DNA from: an uncultured Lachnospiraceae bacterium
GTDB lineage: Bacteria > Bacillota > Clostridia > Lachnospirales > Lachnospiraceae
Direction: 5' to 3'
DNA: 47,529 nt
Assembly: GCA_910586645.1 (NCBI GenBank)
Contig: CAJUIS010000009.1
Location: 35,307-82,835 of the forward strand
The notes beneath the pieces were generated by a model. It was not told the DNA's origin. It saw only the letters and a program-made list of their open reading frames with translations, and searched no databases. Position numbers and translations under genes: made by a program. Position 1 is the stretch's first letter, and each line of letters starts with the position of its first letter. This document shows positions 6,918 through 15,784 of the stretch, in pieces.

Positions 6918-7880
6918 ATGGAATATAAGCAAATAGCCGATGTACGGAAACCGGTGTCGCGTATTGTTTTCGGAACGGATGCTTTGGCTATGATGCGGGG
7001 CGAAAATAGATCAAAGCTTCTGGACGCAGCCTTTGCGTCAGGCATTAACACGTTTGATCTGGCGGGAAACTGCAGGGCGGCGGAACGGCCGGTGGGGGAC
7101 TGGATGGCGTCAGGGCAGAACCGTGAGTCTGTGGTGATTGTGGCAAAAGGTCTGCATTCTATGACGGGTTCCGGAAAACAGCGGGCGGCTTGGGAAGCGG
7201 TACGGGAGGATCTGGAGATGTCTCTTCGGATGCTTCAGACGGATTTTATTGACATTTATCTGCTGGGCGGGGAAGCTTCAAAGACTTCGGCAGGGCCCCT
7301 GGTGGAAACGTTAAATGAGCTGAAGGAAGAGGGGAAAATCGGAATATTCGGAGCTTCAAGCTGGAGGTATGACAGGGTTGAAAAGGCAAACGAATACGCC
7401 TATGCCCATGATTTGATTGGATTTACAGTGTCGCGCCATACGTACGGCCTTGCCGAGAGGACGCCGGATCCAAAGAACGGCGGAGCGGATATTTCAGGCG
7501 AAAAACATAAGAGGGCCAGACGGTGGTACATGGAAGAGGGCATAGAGGTATTTGCCTGTGAAAGCCGTGCGCATGGTTTTTTGTCCGGAAAGTTCCGGGC
7601 GGACGAAACGAAGCGTGCGGCCAGGATCCTGGATGATCTTGCAGCCAGAGAATACTGCCGCCCTCAGAATTTTGCAAGGCTTAGGCGTGCGGAAGCGCTT
7701 GCAAGAGCAAAACGGGCTACAGTTCCGCAGATTGCCCTTGCCTTTGCGCTGCGTCAACCGCTTGCGCCTATGGCGGTCTGTTCGGCGCCGGTTCTTAAGG
7801 AATTGGCTTCCGATATCAGGGCGTTGGAGATAACGCTGGCGGAAGAAGAAATCCGGTGGCTTGAAGAGGGTGAAATGTAA
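6918..7880 (+). CDS. Aldo/keto reductase-like protein lacking the usual catalytic Tyr and His
   Basis: The 320-aa protein follows the aldo/keto reductase barrel from start to end, with SRIVFGTDAL at the front and TVPQIALAFAL near the C-terminus. The first catalytic aspartate is kept (FDLAGNC) and the lysine is probably kept (VIVAKG). The tyrosine expected seven residues into that FDxAxxY pattern is cysteine, and the histidine expected in DIYLLH is glycine (DIYLLGGEA). Two of four tetrad residues are therefore missing. It may be a non-catalytic relative, or use other residues on an unusual substrate. A good ribosome site, AAGGGAGG, precedes the ATG at 6918. It follows the aminotransferase by 41 bp and may share its transcript. 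Confidence 0.82.
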   Translation: MEYKQIADVRKPVSRIVFGTDALAMMRGENRSKLLDAAFASGINTFDLAGNCRAAERPVGDWMASGQNRESVVIVAKGLHSMTGSGKQRAAWEAVREDLEMSLRMLQTDFIDIYLLGGEASKTSAGPLVETLNELKEEGKIGIFGASSWRYDRVEKANEYAYAHDLIGFTVSRHTYGLAERTPDPKNGGADISGEKHKRARRWYMEEGIEVFACESRAHGFLSGKFRADETKRAARILDDLAAREYCRPQNFARLRRAEALARAKRATVPQIALAFALRQPLAPMAVCSAPVLKELASDIRALEITLAEEEIRWLEEGEM

Positions 7881-7902
7881 TTGTATTTTACGATATAAAA
7901 TA

Positions 7903-8109
7903 GTATACTGAGGGTATACCCTCAGTATACAAAAGGATACACGATCGAAAAAGAGCCAATTTTTATTTCTACAGCGTTGCTTTCATTCCGCGTACGTCCG
8001 GTACGCGTCAATCAAGCGCCTTGCAGAAACAAAAATTAACTTCTTTTCGACTTTCTAATCTGAAACTATGCTGTTTGGGACGCGCGTCCCTTTGTATACT
8101 GAGGGTATA
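7903..8109. repeat. Compound palindromic element with a 106-nt hairpin upstream of galT
   Basis: Three nested symmetries are visible. First, 7903-7930 is a perfect 28-bp palindrome built of GTATACTGAGGGTATA and its complement, and GTATACTGAGGGTATA recurs at 8094-8109. Second, 7945-8050 forms an imperfect stem of about 106 nt whose ends are TCGAAAA and TTTTCGA and whose centre is CGCGTAC-GTCCG-GTACGCG (7989-8007). Third, GGGACGCGCGTCCC at 8077-8090 is a perfect 14-bp palindrome. No open frame is supported. It looks like a small non-coding mobile element (MITE/REP-like) or a structured RNA between two operator-like sites. Confidence 0.75.
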
Positions 8110-8148
8110 GATTCATGTAAACGGATGAGCAAAAGAAAGGGGAAAACT

Positions 8149-9678
8149 ATGATTTTGGAGAGGATTTTAGACTTGGCCGACTATGGGATAGCGACCGGAC
8201 TGATCGAAGAGGCGGACAGGATTTTTACGGTAAACCGTCTTCTGGAACTGTTTTGTCTGGATGAGCTGAGCGACGAAGCTGCCGCAGAACATGCAAAAAA
8301 GAGCGGTATGACAAGAGAAGAGGCGGAAGGCGCGCTGGAAGGCATATTGAAAGATATGCTGGATTACGCATATGAAAACGGCATTACGGAAGAAAACGGC
8401 GTTGTGTACCGGGATTTGTTTGACACGAAGATTATGAGCCTTCTCGTTCCAAGGCCAAGCGAAGTAATTCGGAAATTCAACGCGTTGAATGAAAAAGATC
8501 CGAAAGCGGCGACAGATTATTTTTATACCCTTAGCAGGGATACGGATTATATCCGCAGATACCGCATTAAAAAGGACTTGAAATGGACGGCGGATACAGA
8601 GTACGGAACGCTTGACATTACGATTAATTTATCCAAGCCGGAGAAAGATCCAAAAGCGATTGCGGCTGCAAAACTTGCAAAACAGAGCGGCTATCCGAAA
8701 TGCCTGCTCTGTAAGGAAAACGAAGGCTATGCGGGAAGGGTGAACCATCCGGCAAGGCAGAATCACAGGATTATTCCGGTTACGATTAACGACAGCGACT
8801 GGTTTTTCCAGTATTCTCCTTATGTATATTATAACGAGCACTGTATCGTGTTTAATTCCTTACATACGCCAATGAAAATTGAAAAGGCGACGTTTGGCAA
8901 GCTTTTAGATTTTGTGGCGCAGTTTCCGCATTATTTTGTGGGATCGAACGCAGATCTTCCGATTGTCGGCGGTTCTATTTTAAGCCATGATCATTTCCAG
9001 GGCGGCCATTATGAATTTGCAATGGCAAAGGCGCCTGTGGAAAGGGAGATTTTCTTTGCGGGATTTGAAGATGTAAAAGCCGGAATCGTAAAATGGCCGA
9101 TGTCGGTCATCCGCCTGGACTGCGCAGATAAGGAACGCATCATTGCGCTCGCGGACAGGATACTTTCCGCGTGGAGGGGATATACCGATGAAGCCGCATT
9201 TATTTTTGCGGAAACAGACGGAGAGCCGCACAACACAATTACGCCGATTGCCAGAAAACGTGGGGAAATGTTTGAACTGGATCTTGTGCTGCGCAACAAT
9301 ATTACGACAGACGAGCATCCGCTTGGCGTATATCATCCCCACGCAAAACTGCATCATATCAAGAAAGAAAATATTGGGCTGATTGAAGTGATGGGGCTTG
9401 CGGTGCTTCCGGCAAGGTTAAAGGATGAGATGGCGGCTCTTAAGGAAGCCATTTTGGCGGGAGCCGATCTTCGGGCGGATGAAGCGCTTGGGAAGCATGC
9501 GGCCTGGGTAGATGAATTTCTGCCAAAATACGAACGTGTGACGGAAGAGAATATCGAGGAGATGATACAGAAGGAAATCGGCATGGTATTTTCAGAAGTT
9601 CTGGAAGACGCAGGCGTTTATAAATGCACAGAGGAAGGACGGGAAGCGTTTCTTAGGTTTGTGGAAGCGGTAAAATAA
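8149..9678 (+). CDS. galT: UDP-glucose--hexose-1-phosphate uridylyltransferase, class II
   Basis: GalT moves UMP from UDP-glucose to galactose-1-phosphate in the Leloir pathway. This 509-aa protein has the length and sequence style of the Gram-positive class II enzymes. Features include the NHPARQNHRIIPV segment, the catalytic-loop GGSILSHDHFQGG at about residue 273 and YHPHAKLHHIKKENIG. The start at 8149 follows AAAGGGGA; the open frame extends upstream to 8068 but without family similarity. No galK or galE is adjacent, so galactose genes are scattered or lie elsewhere. The palindromic element at 7903-8109 ends 39 bp upstream and may influence expression. A strong terminator follows. Confidence 0.93.
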   Translation: MILERILDLADYGIATGLIEEADRIFTVNRLLELFCLDELSDEAAAEHAKKSGMTREEAEGALEGILKDMLDYAYENGITEENGVVYRDLFDTKIMSLLVPRPSEVIRKFNALNEKDPKAATDYFYTLSRDTDYIRRYRIKKDLKWTADTEYGTLDITINLSKPEKDPKAIAAAKLAKQSGYPKCLLCKENEGYAGRVNHPARQNHRIIPVTINDSDWFFQYSPYVYYNEHCIVFNSLHTPMKIEKATFGKLLDFVAQFPHYFVGSNADLPIVGGSILSHDHFQGGHYEFAMAKAPVEREIFFAGFEDVKAGIVKWPMSVIRLDCADKERIIALADRILSAWRGYTDEAAFIFAETDGEPHNTITPIARKRGEMFELDLVLRNNITTDEHPLGVYHPHAKLHHIKKENIGLIEVMGLAVLPARLKDEMAALKEAILAGADLRADEALGKHAAWVDEFLPKYERVTEENIEEMIQKEIGMVFSEVLEDAGVYKCTEEGREAFLRFVEAVK

Positions 9679-9704
9679 TTTTTTATAGATTGATTTTTGA
9701 GATG

Positions 9705-9742
9705 CGGACAGCGCCATTGTATTTTTGCGCTGTCCGTTTTTT
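9705..9742 (+). terminator. Intrinsic terminator after galT
   Basis: CGGACAGCGC (9705-9714) pairs perfectly with GCGCTGTCCG (9727-9736) around a 12-base loop, followed by TTTTTT. It separates galT from the giant surface protein gene. Confidence 0.88.
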
Positions 9743-9779
9743 GTCCTGATTAAAATTTTTTTTGAACCGCATAAAAAGA

Positions 9780-9808
9780 ATGACAGTCTGTGAAAAGTGT
9801 GGTAAAAT
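9780..9808 (+). promoter_or_regulatory. Putative sigma-A promoter for the CotH surface protein gene
   Basis: ATGACA (9780-9785) and TAAAAT (9803-9808) are spaced by 17 bp, matching the consensus at five of six bases each. The start codon lies 56 bp downstream of the -10 box. Confidence 0.55.
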
Positions 9809-9863
9809 GCAATGGACTATAGTTGCTTTTGGAATTGGCAATTGCAAAGAATGGAGGAAATGG

Positions 9864-12800
9864 ATGGAGAGAAAGAAGAAAAAACGTTTTTGGAAAAAGC
9901 ATTTGAGTATGGCGCTTTCATTTGCATTGTGCTTTTCAGGAGTCAGCATGGCGCCGGGCGGCAGTGCGGACGTAAAGGCAGCGGATGCGAAAATTTCAAT
10001 TGCAAGCGCGGATGATCTTGCGAAAATCGGGAAGGATGCCGCATATCCGATGAGCGGAGATTATGAGCTTACGGAGGACATTGATTTAAGCGGCGGTAAC
10101 TGGACGCCGATTGGCGGCGCGGCCGGACCGGACTATGCGCTGGTTGCGGGAGATCGTGTATTTTCCGGTACGTTTGACGGAAAAGGGCACAGCATCAATG
10201 GGCTTACGATTACGTATAATGGAAATGCCAGCAGCCAGAAGGCAAATGTGTCCGGCCTGTTTGCCATGATCGGAAGTGATTCGCCGGATGATTATGCCGA
10301 AGTAAAAAATATTGTGTTCAACGGGGTTTCAATTTCACATACGCTTGGCATGGCGGACACGATTGGAACTTTGACCGGAGATGCGAACGGATATGTTAAA
10401 ATCGACAATATTGCCGTTTTAAGCGGAAGCGTTGCCGCAGTTCATGGAGACAACGAAGATTTAATCGGTATCGGCGGCATTGTCGGACAGGTCAGGAACA
10501 ATGCCCAGGCTGTACAGATGACGAACCTGTACAATGCGGCTTCTGTGACGGTGGATGAAAATTCAAGAGGGGAGCTCCAGGAGCGCTGCGGCGGCATCCT
10601 TGGAAGGATTCATCAGAGCGGCACGATCGGCTCTCTTTCTTCCTGCGTCAATGTGGGAACGGTGCTGTTCCGTGGAAGTCCCTGTTATGCGATTAACGGC
10701 ACCAGCACTACGACAAATACGGGCGCGGCCGCAAATACGCAGAACATTACAAATTGTTTCTATCTGGCGGGAAGCGGAAAAGATATGGGGGCTTCCGTGT
10801 CAAAGACGCAGGCGGAACTTGCAGGTCAGGATGTAATAGATCTTCTTGGCAGCGATTACTGGGAAGTGGAGAACGGTTCTTTAATCCCGTCTGTCAGCAA
10901 GGGAAAGGTTATGGTTCCTATTCCTTCTCCGGAATTTGCGGAAGGTGACAGCGCATCTTCTGTCACAAAGAATTTTACGCTGCCGCTGACGATTGTGTCA
11001 GGGGAGGAGACAGAAAATATTAACTGGACGAGCAGCAATCCGGATGTGGTTTTAATTGACGGCGCAACCGGGGTTGCCACGGTATCCGGCGTGCTTACGG
11101 ATACGGAGGTAACGCTTACTGCCGTGACTTCTGTTTCCGGGCGCAAAAAAACGGTGAAAATTACGGTGCGTTCCAATTTAAAACTTGTGGTCGACCAGAA
11201 GTATGCAAAGCCAGGGACGGCAATGACGGCGTCTGTTTCGAATGCGCCTGCGGGAACGGAATTTGCTTATCAGTGGTCTGTGGAGACAAAAGGGCAGTCC
11301 CAGACGGTTTCCAGTACGGCGTCTTACACGCCAAAGACGGGCGATCTGAATAAATTCATTACTGTGAAGGCGACATTAAACGGAGCTTTGGTGGATACGC
11401 TGAAAATTTACTGCAGCAAGCTTCCGGTCGTATATATTAATACGTTGGACGGTTATGACATTACGAGTAAAGAAGTCTATAAAGACGCTGTGATGCGCGT
11501 ACAGGGAAACGATGCGTTCCAGGATGAAACGCTGCTTTATGAAGGCGACGTTGAAATACGCGGCCGCGGAAACAGCACATGGAGCACGTCTTACAGCAAA
11601 CGTCCCTATAAGCTTAAGCTTGGCAGCAAGACGAATCTGTTGGGGTTTGGCACAAGCAAACACTGGGCGCTTCTTGCAAATTTTATGGACGAATCTTTAA
11701 TCCGGAATACGACGTCTTACGATCTGGCCGGAAAGATGGGGATTACGCCGCATCTTAAGTCTGCGCATGTAGAGCTTATTTTAAATGATGTTTATGCCGG
11801 AAACTATCAGTTGGTAGGGAATGTGCGCGTAGAAGAAGACCGCGTCAATGTTTTTGACTGGGAAGACGTTCCGGGAGATGTGGCAAAGGCCATTGCAAAA
11901 GCGGAAGGGATTTCAAAAGACGAGCGGGATGCGCTTGAGGATTACCTGAATGAGCATATGGAGTGGATTACCAGCGACAGCGTCACATACCAGAACAAGA
12001 CGTATAAGATTTCGGACTATTATAAGGATTTGCCGAAAAATGCGGATGGAAGCGTAAATGTGTCGGGTGGATTTTTGATTGAGCTGGACGCCTACTATGA
12101 TGAAGTGTCAAAATTTAAGACAACGTACGGCCAGCCGGTCATGTTAAAGAGTCCGGAATTTGCCGTTACCAATGACGCGCTTTTTGAATCGGCCAGAAAG
12201 TATATCCAGGCGGTAGAGGACAGTGTCCATGCAGCGGATTTTTATGCGGATTATGAAGGGGAAAAGAAGCATTATACCGATCTGGTGGATATGGATTCCC
12301 TTGTCCGGTATCTGATTTTAAATGAAGTGTACTGGAATACGGAGACAATGAAGAAGAGTACCTTTATGTATAAGGATCTGGATGAAAAGCTTTACATCGG
12401 GCCGGTCTGGGATATGGACTGGACTTCAAACAGTCTTGTAAGCCAGAGTGAAACCGGAAATCCAAACGTATGGATGGTAACGACGGCAAGCGATCAGGCA
12501 CAGAGGGAATCGTGGTATAAGTATCTGATTGGCGATCCGTATTTTGCCCAGAAAATGATGGATTGTTACAGGGAGAACAGGGAGAACTTTGAGGAAATCA
12601 TAAAACAGGGCGGCGTTATTGATCAGGATAAAGAATATCTGGCGGAATCTGCAGCGGAAAATTATACCTGGGGTTATATCAGGGATGATCTCCGGTGGAA
12701 TTCGGATGCGGAATTTAATGCGGCGGCAGAGCGTCTGCGCACGTTTCTGTCGAATCATCTGACCTGGATGGACACGCAGTTTTCTTCCCTGGATTCCTTG

Positions 12801-15782
12801 TTGTCTTCCCTTGGAAAATACAAGGCGTCCGGTCAGATTTCCGTTACAGAAGACACAAGCGCCGATTACACAACGTCTTATACGGCGTCTGTGACAAACG
12901 GCAGCGCGGCAAAGGTTGCATTTTATATCAACGGTATTCTGGCGGGTACGGCGGATGTATCAGACGGCAAAGCTGCGCTGCAGGCGTCAGACAGTTATCT
13001 TGAGAAAGAGGCGGGAGCCGTAAATGTTGTGCAGGTGAGAGCGATGGACGCATCCGGAAATCTGCTCAGCGGAGGAAGCGTCAATAACTATCATACGTTT
13101 ACGAAGGAACTGAAGGCTCCGGCTTTAACTGGAACCGTAACGGTAAAGGGTTCTGCAAAAGTCGGCTCCGTTTTGAAAGCGGAAGTGACGGATACAAATA
13201 ACACAGGAACGCTTTCTTATCAGTGGAAAGCGGACGGAGCAGCAATTGAGGGGGCTGTTCTGGCAACTTACCGTCTGACGAAAAACGAGCTTGGAAAGAA
13301 AATCACAGTGGAAGCGTCAAGCTCTTTTGAGACAGGAAGCCTGCCCAGCGAGGAGACGGAAGCGGTTACGGAGCTTTTAAACGATCATGTGATTATCAAT
13401 CAGGTGTACGGGGGCGGCAATAACGATACGACCCCGGTATCGCACAGCTTTATTGAGCTTTACAATCCGACGGACGCAGAGATTGATCTGAACGGATACT
13501 CGGTTGGCTATCTTTCAAATGGAAAGAACGGCAAGGCGGAAGAGGAAGTGAAACTGGCGTTAGACGGTGCAAAAATTCCGTCGCATCATTCTTACCTGAT
13601 CCAGTGTGAGCCACAGGACGCGGCGACATTTACCGGCTTTTTAAACATTGAGACGTCCGACAAAACATGGGAACAGATTATTGATAACAAACAGTACAGA
13701 ATCGTTCTGTATCAGGGAACAAAAATGGAAGATGCAGTGTCTGTGAATGAAGGCGTCGTAGAGGGCCTTGCGCTTCCTGACGGGACAATCAGCAAGCAGA
13801 AGGCAATCCGCCGGAAAGCGTTTGCAGATACGGACAATAATGCAGAAGATTTTATGACAGTTGAGTACAGGGATGCAAAAGAGAATCTGATTGCGGCATA
13901 TAAGCCGAGAAGCCTTGCAGACGGCGCCTGGGAGTCAGTTGAGCCGGAGCCGGATCCTGAGCCAGTGCCTGACGTATTGTCCGGTACGGTTTCCATTCGC
14001 GGAAATGCCATTGCAGGAGCGATTCTTTATGCAGACGTGGCGCTGGATGAAAAAAATACGTATGCAGGAGCTCTTTCTTACCGGTGGAAAGCGGATCAGG
14101 CAGAGATAAAAGGCGCCACAGGGGAATTTTTTACAGTGGAAAAGGAATGCGTTGGAAAGAAGATTTCTGTTGAGGTGACATGTCCGGACAGTACGGTGAC
14201 AGGGACTTTGGCGCCTGCGGCAATGGATTTGGCAGTGACGGAAATAAAGGCGCAGCGGGATCATCTGATCATCAACCAGGTATACGGAGACGGCGGCAAA
14301 AAAGAAGTTCCGGTATCGCACAGCTTTATTGAGCTTTATAATCCGACTTCCGAAGAGATTGATTTAAACGGTTACGGCATTACGTATGTTTCGGAAGGCC
14401 AGACAACCGAGCTTGCGCTTGACGGAAAGATTCCTTCCAGATCATCTTATCTGGTTCGCGGCGCAGAGGCGAAAGCTTTAGCGGACGCGGTTGGCGTGGA
14501 TAACTTTGACAAGTCATGGGATTTGACAATTGGAAATAAACAGTACAGCGTAGTTTTAAAGAATGGAGACGCTTATGTAGACGGCGTTGCAGTCAATGAA
14601 ACTGCGGTAGAAGGAGACGCGGCGCTTGTAAATCCGGCGGGAGATGAGATTATTTCCAAGAATAAGGCGGTACGCAGAATTGCGTTTATTGATACGGATA
14701 ACAATGTCAATGATTTCGAAGTATTAAATTACAGTAAGCTGCCGCAGGATTTGAAGACGAAAGTGAAGCCAAGGAGCGTAAAAGACGGCGCATGGGGACT
14801 GGAAGCGGGAGGAACAGATCCGATTGAACCAATCGATCCGGCAGATCCGGAACTTCTTAACAAGGCACAGGCTGCTCTTGCGGAGGCGGAAGGCAAAGAC
14901 GCTTCGAAATATGAGAAAACATCTTACGATAACATGATGGCGGCGAAAGGAGCGCTGGAAGACGCGCTAAAGACAGAAGATGCGGAAAAAATTGCAAAAG
15001 CATTGGATGAGTTAAAGACGGCAATCGGCAATTTAAAAGAAATAGGGGAAATTACGCCTCCGGATGAAGATAAGCCGGGCGAAGAACTTCTTGCGAAAGC
15101 GAATCAGGCGATTTTAGAGGCGGAAAAACTGGACGCTTCCAAATACGATCCGGCGGCTTACGCAAACCTGATGGAGCTCAAAAAACTGCTTGCCGACGCG
15201 GTGAATGCAAACAGCGCAAAACAGATCGAGACGGTGCTTGCCAATTTGCAGCAGGCTCTTTTACAGATGAAGCCGATTGACAAGGATCCGGGAAATCAGG
15301 GCGGACAGGATAATCCGAACGGCTCGGGAGACCAGAAAAAGCTTCCGGCGGCCGGAACGAAATTCCAGTACAAGAAAAACTGGTACAAAATTACAAAGTC
15401 CGCTGCCACGGGAGGCACGGTATCCTTTGTAAAACCAGGCAAAAAGACGATGAAAACGGTAACGGTTCCAAATGAAGCGGTATATGAAGGAATCAAATTC
15501 CGCGTGACGGATATTGCGAAAAATGCATTTAAAAACAATAAGAAACTGACAAAAGTTACAGTTGGGACAAATGTGACGGCAATTGGCGCATCTGCGTTTA
15601 TGGGTGCGGGAAGGCTTAAGACAATTATAATAAAAGGGAAGACTTTGAAGAAAGTCGGGAAAAATGCATTAAAAGGCGTAAATGCGAAGTGCAAAATCAA
15701 GGTTCCGAAAAAACAGCTTAAGTCTTATGAAAAGAAGTTTAAAAAGAAAGGGCAGAGATCCACTGTCAAGGTTGTGAAATAA
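9864..15782 (+). CDS. Giant secreted CotH-kinase protein with lamin-tail, FIVAR and leucine-rich-like repeats
   Basis: This is a 1972-aa exported protein with a basic start and a signal helix at about 10-33. Approximate domain order: GLUG-like beta repeats (46-336, YELTEDIDLSGGNWTPIGG), Ig-like modules (366-519), a CotH kinase-like domain (520-970), an Ig-like module, lamin-tail domain 1 (1172-1359), a second Ig-like module, lamin-tail domain 2 (1465-1649), two FIVAR repeats (1661-1725, 1739-1806) and a BspA-like repeat module at the C-terminus (1825-1972). CotH motifs RGRGNSTW, NFMDESLIRN, RVEEDRVNVFDW and DMDWTSNS are all visible. CotH proteins phosphorylate proteins; some coat spores and others are exported. 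No LPXTG anchor is seen. The ATG at 9864 follows TGGAGGAAA. Confidence 0.85.
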   Translation: MERKKKKRFWKKHLSMALSFALCFSGVSMAPGGSADVKAADAKISIASADDLAKIGKDAAYPMSGDYELTEDIDLSGGNWTPIGGAAGPDYALVAGDRVFSGTFDGKGHSINGLTITYNGNASSQKANVSGLFAMIGSDSPDDYAEVKNIVFNGVSISHTLGMADTIGTLTGDANGYVKIDNIAVLSGSVAAVHGDNEDLIGIGGIVGQVRNNAQAVQMTNLYNAASVTVDENSRGELQERCGGILGRIHQSGTIGSLSSCVNVGTVLFRGSPCYAINGTSTTTNTGAAANTQNITNCFYLAGSGKDMGASVSKTQAELAGQDVIDLLGSDYWEVENGSLIPSVSKGKVMVPIPSPEFAEGDSASSVTKNFTLPLTIVSGEETENINWTSSNPDVVLIDGATGVATVSGVLTDTEVTLTAVTSVSGRKKTVKITVRSNLKLVVDQKYAKPGTAMTASVSNAPAGTEFAYQWSVETKGQSQTVSSTASYTPKTGDLNKFITVKATLNGALVDTLKIYCSKLPVVYINTLDGYDITSKEVYKDAVMRVQGNDAFQDETLLYEGDVEIRGRGNSTWSTSYSKRPYKLKLGSKTNLLGFGTSKHWALLANFMDESLIRNTTSYDLAGKMGITPHLKSAHVELILNDVYAGNYQLVGNVRVEEDRVNVFDWEDVPGDVAKAIAKAEGISKDERDALEDYLNEHMEWITSDSVTYQNKTYKISDYYKDLPKNADGSVNVSGGFLIELDAYYDEVSKFKTTYGQPVMLKSPEFAVTNDALFESARKYIQAVEDSVHAADFYADYEGEKKHYTDLVDMDSLVRYLILNEVYWNTETMKKSTFMYKDLDEKLYIGPVWDMDWTSNSLVSQSETGNPNVWMVTTASDQAQRESWYKYLIGDPYFAQKMMDCYRENRENFEEIIKQGGVIDQDKEYLAESAAENYTWGYIRDDLRWNSDAEFNAAAERLRTFLSNHLTWMDTQFSSLDSLLSSLGKYKASGQISVTEDTSADYTTSYTASVTNGSAAKVAFYINGILAGTADVSDGKAALQASDSYLEKEAGAVNVVQVRAMDASGNLLSGGSVNNYHTFTKELKAPALTGTVTVKGSAKVGSVLKAEVTDTNNTGTLSYQWKADGAAIEGAVLATYRLTKNELGKKITVEASSSFETGSLPSEETEAVTELLNDHVIINQVYGGGNNDTTPVSHSFIELYNPTDAEIDLNGYSVGYLSNGKNGKAEEEVKLALDGAKIPSHHSYLIQCEPQDAATFTGFLNIETSDKTWEQIIDNKQYRIVLYQGTKMEDAVSVNEGVVEGLALPDGTISKQKAIRRKAFADTDNNAEDFMTVEYRDAKENLIAAYKPRSLADGAWESVEPEPDPEPVPDVLSGTVSIRGNAIAGAILYADVALDEKNTYAGALSYRWKADQAEIKGATGEFFTVEKECVGKKISVEVTCPDSTVTGTLAPAAMDLAVTEIKAQRDHLIINQVYGDGGKKEVPVSHSFIELYNPTSEEIDLNGYGITYVSEGQTTELALDGKIPSRSSYLVRGAEAKALADAVGVDNFDKSWDLTIGNKQYSVVLKNGDAYVDGVAVNETAVEGDAALVNPAGDEIISKNKAVRRIAFIDTDNNVNDFEVLNYSKLPQDLKTKVKPRSVKDGAWGLEAGGTDPIEPIDPADPELLNKAQAALAEAEGKDASKYEKTSYDNMMAAKGALEDALKTEDAEKIAKALDELKTAIGNLKEIGEITPPDEDKPGEELLAKANQAILEAEKLDASKYDPAAYANLMELKKLLADAVNANSAKQIETVLANLQQALLQMKPIDKDPGNQGGQDNPNGSGDQKKLPAAGTKFQYKKNWYKITKSAATGGTVSFVKPGKKTMKTVTVPNEAVYEGIKFRVTDIAKNAFKNNKKLTKVTVGTNVTAIGASAFMGAGRLKTIIIKGKTLKKVGKNALKGVNAKCKIKVPKKQLKSYEKKFKKKGQRSTVKVVK

Positions 15783-15784
15783 AA

